Shown piece by piece: positions 29,814 through 38,310 of a DNA stretch of 38,310 nucleotides. The notes under the pieces are model-generated. The model worked only from the letters and a program-made list of their open reading frames with translations, was not told the origin of the DNA and made no database searches. This DNA is from Gnetum montanum. Its lineage: Eukaryota; Streptophyta; Gnetopsida; Gnetales; Gnetaceae. Both the position numbers and the translations under genes were made by a program. The first letter of the stretch is position 1, and each line of letters opens with the position of its first letter. The stretch spans positions 12,387 to 50,696 of the forward strand of contig MNCI01020229.1 in the NCBI GenBank assembly GCA_015680685.1, given 5' to 3'.

Positions 29814-30750
29814 GATATGGAATGATCTGGATTAGTCAAGTGTTCATAGAATTGGAGTCTCTATGAGCTTCTATTTGAGGCTCTGAGATACATTTTCATA
29901 TTTCTTGGTCCAAATGAAGGGAGCATCTTTCGTTATCAGCTCAACCAATGGTTTCANCTTGCTCAAATGTAGCACCATAAGTGAAGAAGTCATTCATGAA
30001 GACTTTCACTCTGCTACCTATTTGCTACTAAAAGATACTTAAGACTAGATGTTGGAAAGTGGAAAGAGCATTGCATAGACCAAAAGGCATCTTGTGTTAT
30101 GCAAAGGTTCCCTAGGGACTTATGAGTGTTTTTTTTTTGCTTAATCTTCTAATGTAATTTAGATTTATTTATAGCCATCGTAACCATCTAGAAAATTGTA
30201 ATAGAAATGCCTAGATGTGGTGTCCAACACTTGATCAGAAAATTGAAATGGAAAATGATCTTCAAATGTTACCATATTTAACAGCCTAAAGTTGATACAA
30301 ACCCATCATTTTCCTCCTCTCTTTGGCACTATCATGAGTGGGCTAACCCACTTGCTATCTACAATGGAGTAAATTAACCCTACCTTAAGGAGTTGCTCAA
30401 TCTCCTCTTTGACAATTTTCCTCAATTTTGTATTCAATTGTCATTGTGGTTGCCTCCCTGGCTTTATGGATGGATCAGTGTAAATGCAATGCTGGCATAA
30501 ATATGGATCAATTCCAATGAGTTCTAGGTATGACCAAGTAAATGTTGTTGGCCATTTGTTACCCACTTTCAAGATTTTTGCTTTTTGCTTAGGAGGAAGT
30601 TTAGCATTGAGTATTGTCAGCTTGCCATTTTTCAAGAATGCATATTCTAGGTTAGTAGGTAGAGTTTTCAACTTTATGGGCTCATGTTTAAAATTCTCAA
30701 GGATCTCCAACTCTTTCCAATTGCTATCAGCATTTTCATCTTCAAAGAGT
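29814..30750 (-). pseudogene. L1 reverse transcriptase
   Basis: The N-terminal open part 30441-30710 has PIKLKTLPTNLEYAFL and ends KPGRQPQ. Below it the broken frame shows SKWVSPLMIVPKRGG, DHFPFQFSDQVLD, FYYNFLDGYDGY (first catalytic Asp kept) and VFMNDFFTYG, where the usual catalytic FMDD reads FMND (Asn codon 29992-29994). Several stops interrupt it. A single n at 29957 lies in this domain. The gene is inactive by these changes. Confidence 0.88.
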
Positions 30751-31013
30751 TGGTGATGAACTTACTCTAGTTCATCCATGCCTACGACATAAGCACATGT
30801 TAGGCTCTTAGTAGGTTCCATGTACATTATGATACTATCAAAATCAACGATAAGCCATTGGGAATCCTTTTGTTTTGTGGTTGCTATGTATAGACACCTT
30901 TGAATATCTACCTCATGTGCACATTGCTTACATGTAGAAATAGATGATTGTTTCATGGACCATAGTATTTGCATGCAATTACATCTTGTATTACTATACA
31001 TGATGCATGGAAC

Positions 31014-31560
31014 TCATCTCTTCTCGATATTTCCAAATGCATTTTTGTTTGATATCTCCAAGGAAAGATCTCTAATGTCCATTCTTGCATCAATATTACT
31101 TAACCATGCTCTTTCCATAATGATTGGAAAGTCCCCCTTACAATTATCAACCTTGATTACTAGGAAATCAACAGGATAAGACCACCCATAGATAGTGGTC
31201 ATAATGTCTTCAACCAGTCCTAATGGAATAGTGATGGACTAGTCTACTAATTCTAATCTAATATTGCCCTTCTTAAGAGGTGGTAGGTTTCAAGTAGTAT
31301 ACATCTCATGAGATATTAAATTCATACTAGAATTAGAATCAAGAAAATATTTACATGGCTCATTCCCAGCAATCTGTAAATAGATAAGGGGACTTCCTAG
31401 ATCAACTAATTTTCTAGGAAGGTTGCCAGCTTGAATCCAATCAAATATGACATGGGTGAGCATAGCATTATGGATTTTCGATAGCATTTGGTTTGTAGGG
31501 GGCTTGATGGAACAGTTTGTAGTGGATGAGGTAAGAGCAGGGTGACCAACCACCTGAGTT
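31014..31560 (-). pseudogene. L1 aspartic protease
   Basis: Minus strand 31290-31553 contains YFLDSNSSMNLISHEMY, the active-site block with Asn in the place of the usual Gly after D-S. The downstream piece 31014-31202 has VDFLVIKVDN and IIMERAWLSNIDARMDIR, corresponding to the ILGR-WL C-terminal block. A shift separates the two. Confidence 0.8.
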
Positions 31561-31619
31561 TGTGAGGGCTTAGTAGGGCTATTGGTTTAAAAGAATGATC
31601 TTTTACAAGCATGAGATTG

Positions 31620-33923
31620 TGAACCCTTTAGTTGATGAATCAGATGTAGATTGATGGCCCTGGTAGCATTACATTACTATAGTTGGGATGGAAGTTCACC
31701 TTGCATGGATGGAGTAGTTGGTAGTTTCATTAAGGGTGAAGGAATAGGTGCAAAAACAAGAGGAGGATAAGGATAAAATGTGGCATCCCTCCTGGAATAT
31801 GGAGAATGAACTCTATAATATTTGGGAGGGTGGTAGTAATATTGGAAAGGGAAGACGTGATTGGAAGAGTCACATGAAGACAGTGGTTGTTGAACATAAT
31901 ATCCATATGGATCTGGTTGCTTGTAAAGGTATTGTTGCCTTGGTGGTGACATCCCCCATGATTGTGGTTGGTGCCACTGTTGATATTGCTCATATAGCTA
32001 TGATGGAGTTCCACTTGGATATTATTGGTATTGCTGATGGAACTACCGAGGATTGCCTTGAGGATAAGGTAATATTTTGGGTGTTTACCTTTTTGCTAGT
32101 TGTAGATTCATAGCATACACCCTAAACTCCAGTAAGTGTAACACAATGGGGCAACATCCCTTAAGATGTTCATATTGGTAGATACCACATCCACAATCAT
32201 TATCTAATTTAGTTTCTAGAAATTCATCTATTATAGTAATCTTGCCCTTACCCCTTTGGTAAGCATGTTCAGCTTCTTTTCACCTCCTGCAGTTACAATC
32301 ACTACTATGCTATCTTGATTATTTGGTGATTTTCAAAGAAATTTGGAATTTTTCATCCAATGAATCCCACATTTTATCCACCTTGGCTAAAATTTTAGAC
32401 ATAAATTTTTTGATTGACAAGGTCTTCTTGTTTACCATCTCATCAAGTGGTGATTCCTCCTCACTATTACAAAATCAAATCTCCCTCTTTCTAATGGAAG
32501 GATCCTTGTTGTATTTCTATGCACTTTCATGTTTCCTTAGTTCTTCTTCTTCCTTTACTACCTGCTCAATTAGCCTTTGAATTTGATGGGCTCTAAGTTT
32601 TGATAGTCTCCCTTGGGCATAGATCCCAAGAGTTCTCCTTGTTTCTGATCTAAGTCCATCTATGACATGGCGAAGTTGTACTCACTAAGAATAATCATGG
32701 CTAGGGCATCGATGTATGAGAGAATAGTATTTATTCATGGAAATGTCCAAGAGTTCATGGTTTCCTTACTTCTATCCTTAGATCAGCCATCTTAGATTAG
32801 ACACTCTGGGGTATGTCTAATACTTATCATTAAATAACTCTAGCATTGTACTCCACCTGCAAACAAATTTTGGCTCCAAGGACCAGTACCAACTTTTTGC
32901 TTCCTTGATGAGTGTCCTAGGAAATAGCTTTAGTTTCTAATAATCATGTTCGATATTTTCTAAGGCACATGCATTGTGAAAAGCTTGAAGATGTGTCTAT
33001 GGATCAAAATTATATCCCCCCTCAAATCGAGGAATATCATTTATATCAGGTCATCTGATTCAACTATCTTTCACATGCCTAGTTGGAATTTTTACAGCCT
33101 CTACAATATTTAACATGATTTGGGTTACTAGCAAAGGCTCATCATCATCATTATTTTAATGACATTGATGATGCCCTATACTTCCCCTTTAGTCATGGTG
33201 GACCTAGTGATCATCATTATTATCCCACTATTCACCTCGATCATGGTTATTCTTTCTACAACGTTTGTTAGAACCAGAAGAGGAAGAAAAAGATGCAGAT
33301 CAAGAGGATGAAGAGGGAGGAGGATTACCACCACCATGGTGTTTGCCAACTCCTCTTTAGTTTTCATGGCCATGTTTGTCAGTTTTCTTATCCTCTTGAT
33401 GCTTGTCTAAGCCCTTGCCTTGACTGCTATTCTTACTTGAAACTGGATTACTGATAGTGGAGTGCAAATTCATAGTCACAACTCCATCACCAATAATAAG
33501 GGGTGGAGAATATTCATGTTGAGAGATCCCAAAGGAAGGATCCTCACTTTCATCTTGGTTAAGCAGGAATAAGGAATTGGTGAATCATTTCCCCTTCAAA
33601 AACTCATGGTGCTTCTCCTAGTGTTGATTTCTCTTACGTCATGTTTCAGTGGGGCAGTAGTCCCGATAGTCATAATCATGCACAACATACTTCTCTTGAA
33701 GATCTTGGATGCCCAACCTCCTGAGAGTTTGAAGTAGCATCATAGGCACAGATTGATCGAGAGGCATTATAATGTTGCCTTCCATATCACACCATCATAA
33801 TTATTCATCTTGATGCATGATGAAGGTGAAGTCAGGCACATACTCATCTAGATGAGTATATACCACCTTGCATTCTTGAGGGACTAACAATTTAGTATCA
33901 TCACACCTATGAGAAAAAGACAT
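31620..33923 (-). pseudogene. L1 gag
   Basis: Starts at ATG 33921-33923 (MSFSHRCDDTKLLVPQECK). An Asp/His/Arg-rich low-complexity stretch follows, then DDDEPLLAT, and a gag core with KLKLFPRTL and LGIYAQGRLSKLRAHQIQ blocks homologous to L2 gag. A knuckle-like CGIYQYEHLKGCCP lies near 32150-32200. A Pro/Tyr-rich tail ends it (YYHPPKYYRVHSPYS near 31800-31850). There are many stops, often TAG/TGA in place of Gln, Arg or Trp. The first 760 bp are duplicated at 34687-35443. Confidence 0.82.
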
Positions 33924-34695
33924 TTTGCAATACAAATGGAATATCAATGGACTTATGTGATTATATTATTTGTGAGAATTAGTTTTTTGACCTTAGGATT
34001 TGTCCAATGATGTTAATGATGTTTAGTAAACCTAGATAGCACACATTTCAACAAAAAGAATCCCTAGAAATAGTGCTAATGATGAGTGGTCGAGGTACCC
34101 CTATGCCCAACCATATAAATCACAAAGCATTGATGTGCAATCTAGTCAAATTCTATGGACTCTATGTCTTCTAGTACACTAGTCTTCTAGGAAGTGAACT
34201 TTGCTCTAATAGTCATTTGTTGTCTTTTCAATTATACTTGTGATGCACAAAGGTATGGTTAAGTGTAATCGAGACATTTGATTTTTATTATTTTATGTTT
34301 TATGTTCTTGGTACTTGCATAGATAAATGAATTAATTTAATTTAACTAATTAACTAATCTCTAATAAGTCCTAACACAAGCATTTGGTCCCACTTTCCAT
34401 ACACATCTTGAACCCATGTATCCACTACCGGGATTACCTAGCACTATGCTACTAGGCAAACCAAGCAATAACACTACTAGGATTGCCAAGCAAACACATG
34501 TTTATGCTCAAAGAAGTCATACTTATGTGTTTAATCTATTTAGCTTAATTAATTAACTAGTCACTTGAAGTCTAATCTAGCTTAATTAATTACATAATTA
34601 ATGAAAACAATAAATGCATAAATGAATCATTAATCTATTCCAAGTGTTGCAAGGTTTGATAAAAAGGCTCATCTTTATTGCTATTCACATTGATG
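33162..34695. repeat. Tandem duplication at the L1 5' end, inner copy
   Basis: This copy covers the start of gag, the leader, a decayed primer site (34060-34078) and a truncated LTR (34080-34695). It matches 34687-36207 throughout. Both ends share ACATTGATG (33162-33170 and 34687-34695), and the outer copy has ACATTGGTG at 36199-36207, suggesting a microhomology-based junction. Confidence 0.9.
34080..34695 (-). mobile_element. Truncated extra LTR copy within L1
   Basis: TGATGAGTGG onward, homologous to the first 600 bp or so of the L1 5' LTR, then cut at the duplication junction before U3 and TATA box. It is followed inward by its own primer-site relic. Confidence 0.88.
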
Positions 34696-36207
34696 TCCTC
34701 TGCTACCCCTTTAGTCATGGTGGACCTAGCGATCATCATTATTATCCCACTATCACCTCCATCATGGTGATTCTTTCTACAATGTTTGTTAGAACCAGAA
34801 GAGGAAGAAAAAGATGCAAATTAAGAGGATGAAGAGGGAGGAGGATTACCACCACCATGGTGTTTTCCAACTCCTCTTTAGTTTTCATGGCCATGTTCGT
34901 TAGTGTTCTTATCATCTTGAAACTTGTCTAAGCCCTTGCTTTGACTGCCATTCTTACCTGAACCTAGATTACTGATAGTGGAGTGAAAATTCATGGTTGC
35001 AACTCCAGCACCAATAATAAGGGTTGGAGAATCTTCATGTTGAGAGCCCCAAAAGGAAGGATCCTCATTATCATCTTGGTTAAGTAGGAATAAGGGATTG
35101 GTGAATTGTTTCCCCTTCACAATCTCATGGTGCTTCTCCTAGTGTTGATCTCTATTGCATTATGTTTCAGTGGGACAATAGTCCCGAAGTCATAATCATG
35201 CACAACGTACTTCTCTTGAATATCTTGGATGTCCAACCTCCTAAGAGTTTCAAGCAACATCATAGGCATAGATCAATCAAGAGGCATTACAATGTTGCCT
35301 TCCATATCACACCATCACAATTGTTCATCCTAATGCATGATGAAGGTGAAGACAGGCACATACTCATCTAGATGAGTATACACCACCTTGCATTCTTGAG
35401 GGACTGACAATTTAGTATCATCACACCTATGAGAAAAAGACATTTTGCAATACAAATATAATATCAGTGGACTTATGTGATTATATTATTTATGAGAATT
35501 ATTTTTTGACCTTAGGATTTTTCGAACGATGTTAATGATGTTTAGTAAACCTAGATAGCACACATTTCAACAAAAAGAATCCCTGGAAATAGTGCTAATG
35601 ATGAGTGGTCGAGGTAACCCTATGCCCAACCATACAAATCACAAAGCATTAATGCATAGTCTAGTCAAATTCTATGGACTCTATGTCTTCTGGTATACTA
35701 GTCTTCTAGGAAGTGATCTTTTCCCTAATAGTCATTTTTTGTCTTCTCAATTACATTTGTGAAAGGTATGGTTAAGTGTAATCAAGACATCTTATTTTTA
35801 TTATTTTATGTTTTATGTCCTTGGTACTTGAATAGAGAAATGAACTAATTTAATTTAACTAATTAACTAATCTCTAATAAGTCCTAACACAAGCATTCGG
35901 TCCCACTTTCCATACACATCTTGAACCCATGTATCCACTACTGGGGTTACCTATCACTATGCTATTGGGCAAACCAAGCAATAACACTGCTGGGATTACC
36001 AAGCAAATACATGTTTATGCTCAAAGCAATCATTCTTATGTGTTTAATATATTTAGCTTAATTAATTAACTAATCACTTGAAGTCTAATTTAGCTTAATT
36101 AAGTACATAATTAATGAAAACAATAAATGCATAAATGAATGATTATCTATTCCAAGTGTTGCAAGGTTTGATAAAAAGGCTCATCTTTATTGTTGTTCAC
36201 ATTGGTG
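34687..36207. repeat. Tandem duplication at the L1 5' end, outer copy
   Basis: Contains a second gag start (ATG 35441-35443) with an open piece at 34878-35120, the leader, a primer-site relic (35579-35597), and the first two thirds of the intact 5' LTR. Confidence 0.9.
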
Positions 36208-36492
36208 TTTTCAATTTTAACAATGCTCGAATAAAGATCTACACACTTTCTGACTCCTACTGCGAGCACTTAGAGAACTATTATAGCTCTCAAATGATAA
36301 AACTACAATAGTTTTCCTACAAATATGACTTTTTCTCCCACAAACATGGCTAGTGATAACATATTTATAGATGTTATTGTAGCACTACATCAATAAGGCC
36401 CCATAGATACAACAAATGCTATGTCAATGTGGCCCTGTCAATGAGGCAACATCAATAGTAACTTGTTAACACAACACAACAACGATTCATAA
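35599..36492 (-). mobile_element. 5' LTR of L1 (894 bp)
   Basis: TGATGAGTGG to GATTCATAA (the last CA decayed to AA), followed by target duplication TTATG. It has three GGATTACCAAGCA-like motifs at about 35942-36005 and a TATA-like block near 36357-36370. It is homologous to 15793-16734. Confidence 0.9.
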
Positions 36493-36497
36493 TTATG

Positions 36498-37057
36498 TTC
36501 TTGTAAGTGCATTAATATTTTAGTCCTAAGTTGTGGGAGAGATTCTCTTTTGGTTGTGTCTTCCATTGAGAACAATCGCTATGTGGTTGTAGAGTCACAA
36601 GCTCTGCAGCATCATTGAGTGTTTATGAGTGATTTAGGTGTTTGTGAGTTGTGAAACCTAGATTGTAATCTTTGTTACCTTAATTGAAGATAACTAATGT
36701 CTTATTTTCTAGAATATTGAATTATCTTTTGTAATCTAGATTTAGTGGAAATTTGAAGGTTAAATAATAAGTAAACCTACTCAATGTATTAATTAATATC
36801 CTATGATATTTAGAATTATTAGCTATGTTTAGATATCATGAGATGTACTTGTTTTAGAGATATTATACATATGCTAGCGATGCTTTAGTTTATACTATAT
36901 TTTGTTATGGTGATTGATGTGATTTTTGAAGAATTGTTATAGTCTTCCACTGTGTTGCTTAATCTATTTCGTAATGTATTATGTGCTCCTTCGTTAGTAA
37001 ACATTAGATTGTGCTTTTACCAAGACCTAGCTAGGGTCAAATAGGCAATGTGTTACA
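36498..37057 (+). mobile_element. Element C 5' LTR, 3' portion (start uncertain)
   Basis: AT-rich sequence ending GTGTTACA just before a primer site. L1 appears to be inserted in it or at its border, so the start of the LTR was not placed. No coding. Confidence 0.5.
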
Positions 37058-37060
37058 CAA

Positions 37061-37072
37061 TGTTATTAGAGC
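37061..37072 (+). other. Met-tRNA-type primer-binding site of element C
   Basis: TGTTATTAGAGC matches the common plant initiator-Met site TGGTATCAGAGC at 10 of 12 positions, and follows the LTR end by three bases. Confidence 0.7.
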
Positions 37073-37452
37073 AAGTTACTCTAATTAGTATTTGTGATGC
37101 TAGGAAAGTAGAGATTTGGTAGCAGAGGTGATCATGCTGATAAGGCTTAGGTGCCTTATAGCACATAGGTTATAGAGACATCGACAATTAGTTAGATACA
37201 TGCATAGTCGATGAGCACATGATTCAGTGATGCGTATATGGATTTGGCAAGATAGATGATGCAATTGCTTTAGTAGTTTTTGTCAAGAACAAGTGCTTCT
37301 CCACCTCCTCTTAAAATTATTTGGAAGTTTAGGAGTGGTAGCAATACAAGTGACCTAGCCATTAGAGAGGTTGGTAGTGATGGTGGCATTAGAGTAGCAA
37401 CTAGTACTAGTGATGTAGAAAGCCTACTAAGTAATCAATTAGCAGGGAGACG

Positions 37453-37920
37453 ATGAAGCAATTTTACAAGTTGGATCCTCCTACATTTTTTGCCACTAAG
37501 GATCCCACTATAATAACCAAGTGGTTAAAGAATTTGATGAAGAAATTTGCCTTTGATTTGATTGGATGCATCTTAGCTCAATAGATCAAACTTGTAGCTC
37601 ATCAACTTATGGACACCACTAGATATTGGTGGAGAAATAAGGAGTGGGCTAAGGAATGGGTAGGTCAAGAGGTTCTTTAGGTAGACTTTATAGTTTCCTT
37701 TAGTTACTGATACATTTCTACTTATTATGTTTAAGTAAAGGAGGATGAGTTCTACTGATTATATCAACGTAGCTAAATAGTGGGAAAGTATGATGCCCAA
37801 TTTGCTAAGTATAGTGCCCATGTCACTAAGCCCAAGGATGCTTGAGATAGGGTGAATAGGTTGTTAGAAGACTTCACCCAATCCTGAAGCACCATGTGTT
37901 GCCTCTCCACCTCACTTCTT
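37453..37920 (+). pseudogene. Element C gag remnant (chromovirus-like)
   Basis: From ATG 37453 the plus strand reads MKQFYKLDPPTFFATKDP, then WLKNLMKKFAF, a stop, KLVAHQLMDTTRYWWRN, W-F-SF, KEDEFY and VGKYDAQFAKYSAHV. These are the ordered blocks of a chromovirus-type gypsy gag. Several stops show that it is inactive. A Del/Tekay-like placement is likely, judged from the Met-type primer site plus this gag. Confidence 0.75.
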
Positions 37921-38310
37921 ATGATGATAATGAGGTAGCCATGGATCTAAGTGAGAACCCTGCAAAGCTATTAAGAAATAGAGCTAAGGCATAAGTGACA
38001 TTAAAAGCAACTCATGAAACCACATAAATTATGAACTAGAGAAGACTCCCATAGAAATAGACATTGAGATTATTGCTATATACCAAGGTATATTTATTCA
38101 ACACCTTAGACCTAAAAATTAGTTTAGTTCGAGGCATCTAAATTGATCAAAATTTTGGGTTACAATTAGAAAATACTAGGAAATTGGTTACCTAACTTTA
38201 ATGAGAATCCTTTATGAAAATAAAGGAAAGATAGAGAATTTAGCCCTAAGAATAGCTTCAATTAGAGGTACACAAGCTATATACAAGGACATGGTTAAGA
38301 TATAGAGAAG
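37921..38310 (+). other. Element C internal continuation
   Basis: Decayed sequence downstream of the gag core, running off the window. No further domain was recognised. Confidence 0.4.

Larger units (their letters stand above)
15793..36492 (-). mobile_element. Element L1: near-complete, decayed Athila-like gypsy element hosting nested insertions
   Basis: Two related LTRs face the same way (15793-16734 and 35599-36492). The element is flanked by TTATG at 15788-15792 and again at 36493-36497. On the minus strand the order is LTR, degenerate primer site, gag, protease, RT, RNase H, integrase, coiled-coil ORF, polypurine tract, LTR. This protease-RT-RNaseH-integrase order is that of Ty3/gypsy. 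Removing L2 and the 1.5-kb tandem duplication leaves roughly 12.4 kb, a usual Athila-like length. Stops at former Gln/Trp codons and G-to-A/C-to-T changes are widespread, so it is long inactive. Confidence 0.92.

Overview
The window looks like a nuclear intergenic stretch of a repeat-rich seed-plant genome. Nearly everything recognisable is LTR retrotransposon sequence of the Ty3/gypsy superfamily. No ordinary host gene, rRNA, tRNA or bacterial-style operon was seen. Two assembly blemishes exist: an N run at 25630-25835 and a single n at 29957. The species cannot be named from the sequence.

Left block (1 to about 7850), element A: a GC- and CpG-rich Tat/Ogre-like element on the minus strand. 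In its own transcription direction it shows a 5' LTR with a TATA box, a primer-binding site, a leader with four exact-length 50-bp repeats, a long gag, a zinc knuckle, a tail of repeated PYVVRVP motifs, and an aspartic protease. Instead of reverse transcriptase and integrase there is a convergent plus-strand gene with at least two in-phase introns, encoding a coiled-coil protein. Four in-frame stops interrupt an otherwise continuous gag-protease frame of about 4 kb.

Second block (about 7930-10695), element B: the 3' portion of a plus-strand Athila-like element. It has a degenerate sense coiled-coil ORF, a polypurine tract and a 3' LTR. From 10696 to 15787 follows AT-rich non-coding DNA with a minisatellite, a cluster of short inverted motifs, and a solo LTR (14782-15589).

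Third block (15793-36492), element L1: an old, decayed, near-complete Athila-like element on the minus strand, bounded by the target duplication TTATG. It has an LTR, gag, protease, RT, RNase H, integrase, a sense coiled-coil ORF and the other LTR. Its integrase is split by element L2 (22238-28976, minus strand, target duplication CCCCA). L2 holds gag and the 3' end of the coiled-coil ORF but no recognisable pol. L2 is itself split by a plus-strand solo LTR (23888-24829, target duplication CCTAG). L1 also carries a tandem duplication of about 1.5 kb at its 5' end, covering part of the LTR, the primer-binding site, the leader and the start of gag.

Right edge (36498-38310), element C: the 5' end of a decayed plus-strand gypsy element with a Met-tRNA-like primer site and a gag remnant.

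The most interesting items are the intron-bearing convergent gene in a gag-protease-only element, the sense coiled-coil ORF shared by three elements in the position where Athila elements carry an env-like gene, and the U3 regions rich in GCG-N4-CGC-type palindromes in otherwise different LTRs.
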